Positions 17,719 to 26,547 of a stretch of 64,000 nt of DNA are shown piece after piece. Source of the DNA: Chloroflexota bacterium (GTDB lineage: Bacteria; Chloroflexota; Anaerolineae; UBA7937; B3-Chlor); the NCBI GenBank assembly GCA_030603665.1, contig JAUVXJ010000002.1:1-64000 (forward strand). Direction: 5' to 3'. The notes under the pieces are model-generated. The model saw only the letters and a program-made list of their open reading frames with translations. It made no database searches and was not told the origin of the DNA. The translations under genes and the position numbers were made by a program. The first letter of the stretch is position 1, and each line of letters begins with the position of its first letter.

Positions 17719-20334
17719 CTAGAGACGCTCCCTGAACACTCTCAGGAACCCCTCCAGGCGCTGAATCAGCTGTCGCAACAGCTCTCCTGGACCAGATAGT
17801 TCAGGTTCAGAGCCGCCGTCGTCAGATTGCCTGCCGACGTCCACCACAAGCGGACCCAGCAGGTTGTTGCTCTCATCGGACTCCGACACCAGTCCGGCCT
17901 CACCCTCCGTGTTGTACGCGTCCACATATACGTAGAGCTCGTGCCGCCCTTCAGAGAGACGGCCACTGAAGGTGCTATAGCGGTCGTCCATATCCTCCAT
18001 CGACAGTGCCTTGGTTTCATGGGCATTCAGACGAGGTACGTACCAGAGAGCGCCCTGGCCCTCAAGCACAGCGACCGAGTTAACGGCTGGGGGAGCCGCC
18101 GGGTCCACGGACAACCCCACCCAGAATCCGTTCGCGACCTCCACGGAGCCGTCGTTCCGTATGGTGACGGTCACCGTCAGCGGAGCAGAACCAAAGCTCG
18201 GCTGTGGAGCGATCACCACCTTGTCCACAACAAGGTCCGGCAGATCGACGGACGGAGCTTGATCATCTGGGACGGCCGTTGGCTCCGCCGTGGGCTGCCC
18301 ATCCGTCGGCGGGGTCAGTTCTGGAGTCGGCGAGGCCACCACTTCCCCATACGCGGGGCTGTAAGCCTCGTTGCCGGCCCGGTCCGAGATCTTGAACCTG
18401 ATAGCGCCCTCCGTTACTTTCGCCTGCAGATAGCAGGCACCCGCTGGATCCTGTGCTCCGCTAGCATCGCAGTCCATAGCTTGCCACGCGCCCCACGTGA
18501 ATCCACCATCAGGGGACAAAGAATACCGCGCGGATGTTGGATCCAGACCACTGCCAAAATCGGTGACCCCAACCATGACTCGCTGAGGCTCTTGCGTGGA
18601 CACGCGATCCCAATCCCCAGGAGGAGCGGTGTCCAGGATGATTCTGGCGGTGTAGGTGGGTGACACGTTGTCTGCCCAATCAACGAAGCGAACTCCCACA
18701 GTCTTCTGACCGTCGCCTGAGTCCAACAGCCACTGACGAGCAGGTGCGAAATCCTCGACCTCGGTGAACTCGCTGGCTCTCAGTTGCGTGAACTGCATCC
18801 CTACTATCTCGCCGTCTGCGTCATCGGCCTGCAAGCCGAGCGTGACGGTCAGCTGCGACGTGTACTGAGCTCCTTCGTTGACACAGATGGCACCAGTGGG
18901 CAGAGTGTTGTCCACCACAACCTCGCGCGCCACGCGGGAGGTACGCCCCTCCGCACTGCTGGCCACGGCCTCTATGCGGTGACGCCCCTCACTGAACTGG
19001 CTGGTGTTCCATTCCCAGGTCACCGCAGACTCGCCTTCCGCCTGCAAGGAACCATCTAGCAGGAGTTGAGTTCTCGCCGTGGTGGGGCTTGGGCTGGAGA
19101 CCCTGATCTCCACCCTTCCGGAAACCGCCTGGCCAGCCTTCGGACTGGCGATCCGCACCCGCGGGTTGTGGGCGAGAAGCCGCTGCCAGACCAATTGGCG
19201 CAGTTCCTGCAGCACTCGGTACACCTTGTCCCCGGGGCATACGGTGCTCCACAGATCGCGGTGCCCCACTACGTGAGGGAACCCGCGATGTACGAAATGC
19301 GATGATTCCATCGGGTTGATGCCGAATCGGTCTCCTTCCCAGGCAATCAACGAGACCAGTGCTTCCTTCATTGCCGGGGTCATCTCCGCGGTTCTGTAGT
19401 CACCCAGAAGGGCGATGCCGATGCTGCCGTAGTTGTAGTCTCCGGAGTGCATCCCAACGACTCCATCGCCGCCTTTGCGACCCTCGTAGATGTTGCCCTG
19501 GCGATCGATGAGGAAGTTGTAGCCGATGTCGCCCCACCCTCGTGACACAGCATGATACTGGTAGACGGCTCGCACGATGTATGCGGGATCCTGAGGGTCA
19601 TTTGGCGTCACCGTGTGGTGGATGACAAAGTGCGTTGGCTTGCGGTAGACCGGCTCCCGCGTCGCCCAGGCCTCGTTGGCTCCCCAACCCTGGCGAGATA
19701 TGATGTGGGGCTGAGGAACGCCAGAGGTTGCCTCCTGAGGAATGATCATGGCCCGCGCTTCATCGACAGTCGGCCCTTCTGTCGTATTCATGAAGGTGAG
19801 GACTACCTCGCGCACCAGCGGCGAGACACTGGGCTCGAAGGTACCCAGAGTCAGCCGATACTGCACGTATCGTGATGGCGCGACCTCGATGAGATTGCCG
19901 TGCTGAAGAGGTTCGCTCCCAGGCCCGTCCTCGTCGGCTGAGATCAATGTCCAATCATCCCACTGGGCTCCATCACTGCTGACGCGGAGTTCCAGCTGGA
20001 AGGTAGTGCCCATGGGCTTCTCCACGTCCCAGGCTGACCCGACGACGTTGAAGAGAACTGACGTCTCCAGGATGCGAGAGGTGAACACCCCCCTGGGGCA
20101 GAGAAGCCCTTGTTGCTCCTGGGCCAGCGCCAATTCGCCGTCGCCCGTCGCCTCCAGCACCAGGCAGCCCAACTCGCCTTCCTCGAAGTCGTGCACCGTG
20201 GTCTGCACCCACTGCGCGGTCATCTGTTCCTCGGTCTCCGTCCTCCGGACAACGACGGCAGCTTTCTGAGGTAGGTATTGCAGCATAAACAGCGTGGCTG
20301 AGAACAACACCAGAGCCGTCAGTGTCCTACGCAT
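17719..20334 (-). CDS. Secreted N-acetylmuramoyl-L-alanine amidase with Ig-like and CARDB modules
   Basis: The 871-residue exported protein (signal LTALVLFSATLFMLQY) has an amidase_2/PGRP domain at about 215-385. The zinc ligands are visible: His in THFVIHHTVTP, and His and Cys in VVGHRDLWSTVCPG; the catalytic Tyr lies in DIGYNFLIDRQG. It would cut the amide between MurNAc and L-Ala. An N-terminal beta-sandwich, several Ig-like modules and a CARDB domain (DLVVDKVVIAPQPSFGSAPLTVT, split by eye) follow, ending with a basic amphipathic helix. It lies between the mraZ-like and ftsZ genes on the same strand, which fits septal peptidoglycan cleavage. Confidence 0.87.
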   Translation of the reverse strand: MRRTLTALVLFSATLFMLQYLPQKAAVVVRRTETEEQMTAQWVQTTVHDFEEGELGCLVLEATGDGELALAQEQQGLLCPRGVFTSRILETSVLFNVVGSAWDVEKPMGTTFQLELRVSSDGAQWDDWTLISADEDGPGSEPLQHGNLIEVAPSRYVQYRLTLGTFEPSVSPLVREVVLTFMNTTEGPTVDEARAMIIPQEATSGVPQPHIISRQGWGANEAWATREPVYRKPTHFVIHHTVTPNDPQDPAYIVRAVYQYHAVSRGWGDIGYNFLIDRQGNIYEGRKGGDGVVGMHSGDYNYGSIGIALLGDYRTAEMTPAMKEALVSLIAWEGDRFGINPMESSHFVHRGFPHVVGHRDLWSTVCPGDKVYRVLQELRQLVWQRLLAHNPRVRIASPKAGQAVSGRVEIRVSSPSPTTARTQLLLDGSLQAEGESAVTWEWNTSQFSEGRHRIEAVASSAEGRTSRVAREVVVDNTLPTGAICVNEGAQYTSQLTVTLGLQADDADGEIVGMQFTQLRASEFTEVEDFAPARQWLLDSGDGQKTVGVRFVDWADNVSPTYTARIILDTAPPGDWDRVSTQEPQRVMVGVTDFGSGLDPTSARYSLSPDGGFTWGAWQAMDCDASGAQDPAGACYLQAKVTEGAIRFKISDRAGNEAYSPAYGEVVASPTPELTPPTDGQPTAEPTAVPDDQAPSVDLPDLVVDKVVIAPQPSFGSAPLTVTVTIRNDGSVEVANGFWVGLSVDPAAPPAVNSVAVLEGQGALWYVPRLNAHETKALSMEDMDDRYSTFSGRLSEGRHELYVYVDAYNTEGEAGLVSESDESNNLLGPLVVDVGRQSDDGGSEPELSGPGELLRQLIQRLEGFLRVFRERL

Positions 20335-20371
20335 GCCCGGCCGTCCTCCACGGTCTCAATACCCTCTCGCA

Positions 20372-20806
20372 TCATATTCCCAGCTCACTCAATTCCTCTG
20401 AGCTTCGCAACGACCTCTCGTTCACTCTGTACTCTTCGTGACTCCACCGGTGAGCGTTCCAGATCTCCAGGCGATCGCCCACCCCAATCAGGACCACTTC
20501 ATCCCCCAGTCCAGCGAAGCGCCGCAGGTATTCCGGAATCGGAATAAGGCCTTCAGACTCCAGTGTCGCCACCGAGGCACCTCCGAACAGATGCCTCTGA
20601 AACGCCCGGGCGGCTGCCTTCAGGAATGACGTGCCGCCCTCAATGCGCTTCAGCAGGGCCTCCCATACGGAGAGAGGGAAGACCGACACGCATCCATCCA
20701 GGCCTCTGGTAATCACATACCCTTGCTCCAGGCCCTCGCGAAGATGCGGGGGCAAGATAAGACCCTCTTGTGTCAATGGCACGCCCTTGGAAGTGCCAAG
20801 CAGCAT
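20372..20806 (-). CDS. mraZ: MraZ-like protein lacking the DXXXR DNA-binding motifs
   Basis: The 144-residue protein matches MraZ (a two-repeat SpoVT/AbrB-fold regulator) in length and layout: TRGLDGCVSVFPLSVWEALLKRI, AFQRHLFGGAS and PEYLRRFAGLGDEVVLIGVG followed by DRLEIWNAHRW. Each MraZ repeat normally has a DXXXR motif that contacts DNA; here they read TQEGL (12-16) and ESEGL (83-87), both without the Arg. Canonical DNA binding is therefore doubtful. GGAGG lies eight bases before the ATG. It follows the SepIVA-like gene by 21 bp and precedes the amidase by 37 bp. Confidence 0.8.
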   Translation of the reverse strand: MLLGTSKGVPLTQEGLILPPHLREGLEQGYVITRGLDGCVSVFPLSVWEALLKRIEGGTSFLKAAARAFQRHLFGGASVATLESEGLIPIPEYLRRFAGLGDEVVLIGVGDRLEIWNAHRWSHEEYRVNERSLRSSEELSELGI

Positions 20807-20827
20807 CCCGTGGTCCTCCGGCTCCGA

Positions 20828-21433
20828 TCAGCCCCTAAGTCTTCTCAGTCGCGCCGCCACCAACTCCTTGATGTCGCGCATCAGAAGATCCAACTCGCGC
20901 TCCAGGCCTTCGTACACATCTCGCGCATCCTGCTGCGCTTGGTCTCGTGTCCGAGCTGCGTCTTGCTTGGCCGCCTCTATTACTTCCCGTGCGCGAACCT
21001 CCGCCATCTTCACCAACTGGCTTTGCTCCAGAATGAGCATCGCCTCCCGCTCGGCCCGTTCCCTTATGGTCCGCGCCTCAGCGTCGGCTTGTTCGAGCAC
21101 CTGTCCCTCTTTCGCCAGGACACGCTGAGCCTCCAGAACGTCGAGGGGCCAGTTGGCTCGTAGCATGTCCAGAGTGGTCAGGCATTGCTCTTGATCCACA
21201 AGAGCTTTGGAGGTCATCGGCACCCTGGCGCCGGAGCAGATCATCTCCTCTATCTCATCTATGAATGGGCTGATCTCGTGCACAGAAGGTGGTTCGCCTT
21301 TTGCATAGGCGCGGTCGCTGCCCGCGCGTAGGCCTTCGTAGTCGCTATCGGGGCACGATCTGTCACTCCCGACATCTCGACCACGAGAGGGGATCACATC
21401 TCTCATGCGCTCACGAACGTTCCATCCTAGCAT
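20828..21433 (-). CDS. SepIVA/DivIVA-like coiled-coil cell-division protein
   Basis: The 201-residue protein has a charged N-terminus, a conserved block (EISPFIDEIEEMICSGARVPM, then SKALVDQEQCLTTLDMLRANWP, then DVLEAQRVLAKEGQVLEQADAEA) and a long Glu/Ala/Arg-rich coiled coil to the end. The block resembles actinobacterial SepIVA and ATP-synthase-b-like DivIVA relatives (recalled by eye, not searched). Such proteins scaffold septal or tip growth. The ATG directly abuts the TAG of the upstream gene (TAGATG) with GGAGGG upstream, so coupling is likely. Neighbouring mraZ-like and ftsZ genes support a division role. Confidence 0.6.
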   Translation of the reverse strand: MLGWNVRERMRDVIPSRGRDVGSDRSCPDSDYEGLRAGSDRAYAKGEPPSVHEISPFIDEIEEMICSGARVPMTSKALVDQEQCLTTLDMLRANWPLDVLEAQRVLAKEGQVLEQADAEARTIRERAEREAMLILEQSQLVKMAEVRAREVIEAAKQDAARTRDQAQQDARDVYEGLERELDLLMRDIKELVAARLRRLRG

Positions 21434-23941
21434 CTAGCCCTCCCCGCTTCGATCCGCGGCGGCGGCCTGCGCCCGAGCGAACTCGGGTATGCTCTTCACC
21501 GCCTCAATGGTCAGCACCTTAGTGGTGAATCCGTACCACGCCTCGTCACTGCGCCCACTCAGTATCCAGGGACAGACAGCGAACAGGTAGTCCGGCAACG
21601 GTATTCCGCCGGTCAGCTTGCCCCTGCGGAACCACTTGTACACGTGTTTCGTGAACTTGGCGTGCAGTTCACCCTCCACCCGAGGATAGCGATGATCGTC
21701 GTAGGCTCCGTACAGCCAGCCACCCTCCCCACAGATGATCGGGGGTACAAACCCGAGACGTCCCTGGAAGACGTCTGCGAAGAACTGGAAGCCCAGCACG
21801 CACCACACGTCCTCTTGCCAATCCGGAGGATGGTTGAGGGCGTAGTTGTGGGCGCAGAACCAAACACGCTGCCACACTGGACTGCCGACTCCAAGGGCAT
21901 CAATCGCAGCCTCCAGTTCTGCCAGGCTCAGGCACTGCAGTCCTGGATAGCCCCCCGCGTCATAGACTTCCTCTGCCTTCTGAGCCCACAGGCGAGACCA
22001 CTTCTGCACGTAGTCCCTGGGCCTGTCGTTCTCCCACTCGCGAGGGTCCGAGGGCTCATTGAAGATCTGGATGTACGGTGGGATGCCATTCGCCACCAAC
22101 ACTTGAGCATCTGTCCCGAAGGAATGGTGCCTCCCAACGGGGGTGACCTGTCTGCAGACGGGCATGATGCCAGCTTCCCAGATCATCTTGGCACACCGTA
22201 GGAGTTGCTCCTCTCCCTGGTAGCACAAGGTGGCCCAAGTCATCCTCATCTCTTGTGCCCTTCTGATATCCAAAGCCATGGCCTCGCTCGTTGTGTCGAG
22301 CCCAAAGTGGACACCCATACCGTTATCGTGCGGAGGGCGCAGGAAGCCCTCGTAGGACGTGGGCGGTCCCGGAGCCGGGGAGGGGGTCGGTGGCTGGGGA
22401 GACGGGGTCGGCGGCGCCGGAGAGGGAGTCGGTGGCTCGGGAGACGGGGAAGGCGGATTAGGCTGGATTGGCTCTGAATCCTTTCCACCCGCGTCTACCA
22501 GTTTGAACGTAATCAGAACAGGATGGTGTTGCGTTTGCGTCAACTCCAGATGGTCGCCGTAGAGGCCAAAGCCGTCCAAGATTTCGCTGTTGCCCACTAC
22601 CTCCGCGGAGTACGCGCCCCAACCCGCGAACATGGGCATAGAAGCTGCCCCCTGTCGGGCACCGATTGGGGCATAGGGGTCATCCTTAGGAGCCGCTATG
22701 TGCTCACCGTCAGCCCAGGAGAAGCGCACAGTGCCCCCATCTGTGACGGCGTAGGCGCTCATGTTCTGCACTCCAGGCTGTACTTCAACACGGACAACCT
22801 TCCAGTATAGCCCGTCGTGGCGCTCCGGCCCTCTGATCTGCAGTCTGTCCTTCATCTCCTGGGACAAGCCGACGAACTCAACCCCATCGTCTCCATCTGC
22901 AGGTGGAGTGGTAGGCTCTGGCACGGGCCACTCGTCCTTGCCCGCCCGCGCATGCTTCAGCAGCCCCTTCAAGGCTGTGACGGCCTGACTCTCTTCCTCC
23001 TGAGGGCTGTACCAGGCGTGTGCCCTGTTCGGGTCACCCTCCTTGGCTGCCAGGAGCCAGAACGTGTGATTGATGACGTATGGGGGACTGGCCCCGTCCA
23101 TTAGCTCGTTCGCGAGCGCGACAGCCCGCTCAGCGTGGGTATCCTGGTCCGTCCCGGCCGCCGCTGAAAGGGCAAACGGGTCACCAGCCACCGCACTACC
23201 CATGCACAACAACCCAAGAGAGTATCCCAACGCCGATTCGGCGATCTCCGTGTACCACTCGAATAGATGCTGACCCATATGGTCTTGACTTCCCTCGGGC
23301 AGGGAGTACGGTCGTGTATCGGGCCATCGCCCCTGTCCACCTTCACCCCAGGAGAGCGGTCTATCGAACGCGTGGTTGTGCATGCCAATCACCATGCTCT
23401 GCAAGAGAGACTCATCCAGCCTGGATGACAGGGAGACAAAGGCGCTGCGCAGGAAGCTCAGGTCCCAGTAATCACCGCCAGGCCGCAAGGCCGGGAAGAC
23501 CGGATGCAGTCCCGCCGCGTGCATCTCCTCCAGGCAAGGCACCAGCATGTCCACGAATCTCTCCACCAGGGACGGCCGACACCACTCCCGAACCGCCCAT
23601 CGCGAAGAGCAGTTGGCCTCTGAGAACACCTCCACGTAGTGGACACCCCAGCCAGCGTACGTGCCAAGCAGACCAGCCAACAGGCCCCTGTCCAAGGGCT
23701 GAATCGTGGGCGCCACCAGACGTACGACGGGTTCGATCTCGGCCGCCAAGAGCCGCTTGACAAAGAACTCAGGAAGAGAGGCCTCCATCTTGGAGAGCAC
23801 AACCAGCCAACTGGCTCCCAGAGCCTTCAATTCGGGCAGCCAGCGTTCAATGTCATGAGGGCTGTAGTGCTCGGTGTCAGGATAGTAGTGAAAACCGTAG
23901 CCAGTATCGTTCTCGGGATACCAGTACCGCTCTAGTGTCAT
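21434..23941 (-). CDS. Tandem glycoside-hydrolase-like (GH-A) double-barrel protein
   Basis: The 835-residue protein has two TIM-barrel glycosidase-like domains (about 8-335 and 530-825), joined by a beta-sandwich (about 352-485) and a Pro/Ser linker. It is a paralog of the 8855-11980 protein; compare GFHYYPDTEHYS with GFHWFPDHYHYE, and LRPPHDNGMGVHFGLD with PRPPEDNGLGIHGGLD. In barrel 1 the acid/base Glu108 is kept (VFSEAN) but the nucleophile position is Gly248 (LCMGSAV). Barrel 2 keeps both (IFNEPS Glu629; CGEGGW Glu739). No signal peptide is seen. It starts 2 bp after the C25-protease stop and abuts the SepIVA-like gene, so it sits inside the same operon. Confidence 0.75.
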   Translation of the reverse strand: MTLERYWYPENDTGYGFHYYPDTEHYSPHDIERWLPELKALGASWLVVLSKMEASLPEFFVKRLLAAEIEPVVRLVAPTIQPLDRGLLAGLLGTYAGWGVHYVEVFSEANCSSRWAVREWCRPSLVERFVDMLVPCLEEMHAAGLHPVFPALRPGGDYWDLSFLRSAFVSLSSRLDESLLQSMVIGMHNHAFDRPLSWGEGGQGRWPDTRPYSLPEGSQDHMGQHLFEWYTEIAESALGYSLGLLCMGSAVAGDPFALSAAAGTDQDTHAERAVALANELMDGASPPYVINHTFWLLAAKEGDPNRAHAWYSPQEEESQAVTALKGLLKHARAGKDEWPVPEPTTPPADGDDGVEFVGLSQEMKDRLQIRGPERHDGLYWKVVRVEVQPGVQNMSAYAVTDGGTVRFSWADGEHIAAPKDDPYAPIGARQGAASMPMFAGWGAYSAEVVGNSEILDGFGLYGDHLELTQTQHHPVLITFKLVDAGGKDSEPIQPNPPSPSPEPPTPSPAPPTPSPQPPTPSPAPGPPTSYEGFLRPPHDNGMGVHFGLDTTSEAMALDIRRAQEMRMTWATLCYQGEEQLLRCAKMIWEAGIMPVCRQVTPVGRHHSFGTDAQVLVANGIPPYIQIFNEPSDPREWENDRPRDYVQKWSRLWAQKAEEVYDAGGYPGLQCLSLAELEAAIDALGVGSPVWQRVWFCAHNYALNHPPDWQEDVWCVLGFQFFADVFQGRLGFVPPIICGEGGWLYGAYDDHRYPRVEGELHAKFTKHVYKWFRRGKLTGGIPLPDYLFAVCPWILSGRSDEAWYGFTTKVLTIEAVKSIPEFARAQAAAADRSGEG
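22360..22470. repeat. Degenerate GC-rich tandem repeat encoding a Pro/Ser linker
   Basis: The plus strand repeats units such as ggagacggggtcgg and ggagagggagtcggtggc. They encode the PTPSPAPPTPSPQP linker of the double-barrel protein. It is a low-complexity coding repeat and could vary in length. Confidence 0.6.
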
Positions 23942-23943
23942 CT

Positions 23944-26547
23944 TTACTTGCTTCCTTCGTGTTTGCGTGTGCCCCCTCGGGAGACCAGCACCTTGACTAC
24001 GTCCCCGTCGGCGTTGACGGTGACTTTGACCACGTGCCGCAGCTGGTCTTCACCCTTCGACACGATGTGCTGCTGGGAAGCCTGAACAAGCTTTGATACC
24101 CTGTCAGTGCTATCCTGCTCACAACCGCAAGACTGCGTCCCGCACTTCTCGCCCGAACATCCTACCCTGCACAGGATGAGAGGATGAGCCAGGAAGCCAT
24201 CTGCGTCCAGGAAGGGCAGACTCCTCTTCACCTTCTGCCGCGCCTCCTTGGAAAGTGGGAGTGCCTCCGCATCCATCATCCTGGAGCAGCACGCCAGAGG
24301 CGGACAGGCGACGTCCAGCTCGGCCTCCAAATCCGGGAACTTGAGGGCTCCTCTCAGGCTGAGGGAAGGGTCCCCATACAAGACAAAGCCCATGAGCGCC
24401 TTCTGATCCTCTCCGTCCAGATAGCCTTGCTCGTCTGCCACCGTAAGTATGAAGGCCGCCCGTGCTCTGCGCAGCGCATCTCCGATGGAAAGTCCACCTG
24501 AGACACCCTCCCAGACATGCTTACCCAGCAGATCAGCACCAGACAGAGGAGGCGTCAGCGTTCCATACGACATACCGGTGCAGCCGATGAACCCCAGTGC
24601 GCCGCCAGCCAGGAAGTTCAAGGGTATGGAGCCCTCGGGATACGCTCGCTCTAGATCGGCGCCGTAGCAGGCCTCCGAGTACACAACCGACCCTTCCACA
24701 TCGGCCCAGGACACTGAAAGCGGAGTCAGTGCAATGGGCAGCAGAGGGGATCCGTACTCCGAGTCACCGTGACCGTACCAGTATGGGCTGCCTTGGAACC
24801 CATGCAGATTGAAGTAGCCCAGCGTTGGAAGCTCCTCGTAGGTGGTCAGGAAGTCGTAGTCCGTCGACGGCGGAGAGACCTGCAGTCGGCTGGCGTCGCC
24901 TATGACCTCGAAAACGGCGCGCGATGCCTCAGCCCAGATCTCAGCCGTGTAGCCGACGCTTGTCCACTGTCGGCGCTGCGCACCGAACAGTCGTCTAACA
25001 GGATTGAGCCAGGACGAAGAAGAGACGCCATCATCTCTGGAGGATGCCGCATTGTGATGTTCGATGGCGCGATCCACGAGCCCCAACAGCGCGCCCAGGT
25101 CGGCAGGCTCACAGTCGGGCAGACGGCCCACGCTGAAGCGGGAGAGTAGAGAGGTCTCCTCTTCGGCGGCGTAGGGCCAATCCGAGAGCACCTCCGGATC
25201 TTCATCGTCCGCTGGGTTGGGGAGCCTGTGGAAGGGAATGATAGCATCGCCCCCAACGATCAACAGTGACGCAAGTCTGATCGATTGACCTTTGAGCGTG
25301 GCATCGAGTTCCCCGATCAGCCCAGCTATCTGGCGCGGATCGGATGGATCGACACCACTCAAACCAAACTCAGCAAGACAGGAATCGTCGTCCACGCTGA
25401 GTTTGATGCTCTCGTCGCCCGTGGACCGACCTAGGGCCTCGCATAGAACAGAGAGTCGGCTGTCCAGCTCTTCGTAGCCGTCCTCGCCATACCGAGCAAC
25501 GATCCGGTCACGACTGGTGAGAATCAGCCGCACCTGCGTCTGCTCCTCAGGTCCACCGACCGCGGCGTGGTCATCCAGTGTCTCAGCTACCGGCAGCAAC
25601 TGCATGCTCTGGGGCTGGGAGACTGAATCGTCCGGGGGGCCGGCTACCCTGCCCTTCTGCTGTTGCCGATCCGGTCGTGGCACGGCGACCAGCTGATCTT
25701 CTCCGCCTTCCTGAGCGATCAGTGGCGCAGGCAAAGGTTCCCCTATCAAGAGATATCTCAGCACGTTGGGCGCCCCATCCAGCGCCTCCCCGGAGGGCGC
25801 TGCGAGTTCAAAACCCCGCTCGAAGAGCCACGCATACCGGTCGTTCCCGCCCAGCAGTTCCTGAGCAGCGGTTAGGCTGGGGTCGAGAGCAGTCGCGTCG
25901 TGAGCCAAGGCCACACCCAGAGCATCATCTCGGTTCTGCAGGGCGATGTCAGCCAGGATCAACTTGGGTCTGATCCACATGGCGTGCTGCTCGACTAGTC
26001 GTTCCACGAGCGGCCTGGTTCTGTCGACCCGTTCGATGACCCACAGCGCCTGTGCCAGGAGAAGTTCCAGGACAGCTCGCCATTGTGGGTCCTCTGTCGC
26101 GTGGTCACACGCGGCCTCGTAGAAGGGCACCGCGTCTTGGGCTCGTCCGGACCACGTCAGTATGCGCGCCAGAATCAGGGGAGACGACTCGTCCAGTGCC
26201 TTCTCCAGGAGTCCCGCGCTCTCGGCGGCGTAGGGATGGAGCGCGCGGAGCTTCCGCACGTGTTCGCTCTCATGAGGCGAGCCACCCTTTGCCAGCTCCA
26301 CACGGGCCAATCCCGCGAGCGCCCACAGATTGAGAGGGTCCACGGCCAGAGGATACTGGAACTGTTCCTCAGCCTCGTCCCATCGCTGCTTGGCCGCAAA
26401 CGTGTCACCGAGCATGCAGCGTGCAGCCACATAGCCCGGCAGCTGCTCGAGAAGATGCTCGAGCAAGCTAGCTCCTAGTTCCTCATAGCCCAAGTCGAGG
26501 CTCAGTTTCGCTGTGGCGAATAGCTCTCTCGATGTCGTCAGCGTCAC
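23944..26547 (-). CDS. TPR protein with C25 (gingipain-like) caspase-fold protease domain
   Basis: The 867-residue protein has N-terminal TPR-like helices (about 1-235), a linker, and a clan CD caspase-fold domain at about 335-735. C25 landmarks are visible: ASLLIVGGDAIIPFHRLPNP, the catalytic His582 in YFNLHGFQG, Cys627 in VYSEACYGAD, and the closing GFVLYGDPSLSL. Its N-terminus lacks a secretion signal, unlike gingipains, so it is probably intracellular. The C-terminus holds a Cys-rich patch (CRVGCSGEKCGTQSCGC) and a tail like that of the ftsZ-coupled small protein. It starts with GTG overlapping the NACHT-TPR stop (GTGA), so the two are co-translated. A protease fired by the adjacent STAND NTPase is the natural inference. 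Confidence 0.82.
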   Translation of the reverse strand: MTLTTSRELFATAKLSLDLGYEELGASLLEHLLEQLPGYVAARCMLGDTFAAKQRWDEAEEQFQYPLAVDPLNLWALAGLARVELAKGGSPHESEHVRKLRALHPYAAESAGLLEKALDESSPLILARILTWSGRAQDAVPFYEAACDHATEDPQWRAVLELLLAQALWVIERVDRTRPLVERLVEQHAMWIRPKLILADIALQNRDDALGVALAHDATALDPSLTAAQELLGGNDRYAWLFERGFELAAPSGEALDGAPNVLRYLLIGEPLPAPLIAQEGGEDQLVAVPRPDRQQQKGRVAGPPDDSVSQPQSMQLLPVAETLDDHAAVGGPEEQTQVRLILTSRDRIVARYGEDGYEELDSRLSVLCEALGRSTGDESIKLSVDDDSCLAEFGLSGVDPSDPRQIAGLIGELDATLKGQSIRLASLLIVGGDAIIPFHRLPNPADDEDPEVLSDWPYAAEEETSLLSRFSVGRLPDCEPADLGALLGLVDRAIEHHNAASSRDDGVSSSSWLNPVRRLFGAQRRQWTSVGYTAEIWAEASRAVFEVIGDASRLQVSPPSTDYDFLTTYEELPTLGYFNLHGFQGSPYWYGHGDSEYGSPLLPIALTPLSVSWADVEGSVVYSEACYGADLERAYPEGSIPLNFLAGGALGFIGCTGMSYGTLTPPLSGADLLGKHVWEGVSGGLSIGDALRRARAAFILTVADEQGYLDGEDQKALMGFVLYGDPSLSLRGALKFPDLEAELDVACPPLACCSRMMDAEALPLSKEARQKVKRSLPFLDADGFLAHPLILCRVGCSGEKCGTQSCGCEQDSTDRVSKLVQASQQHIVSKGEDQLRHVVKVTVNADGDVVKVLVSRGGTRKHEGSK

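Noticed and set aside
20828-21433. ATP synthase subunit b
   Set aside because: The coiled coil is similar in composition, but there is no N-terminal TM helix and the conserved block and neighbours fit a SepIVA/DivIVA-like protein better.
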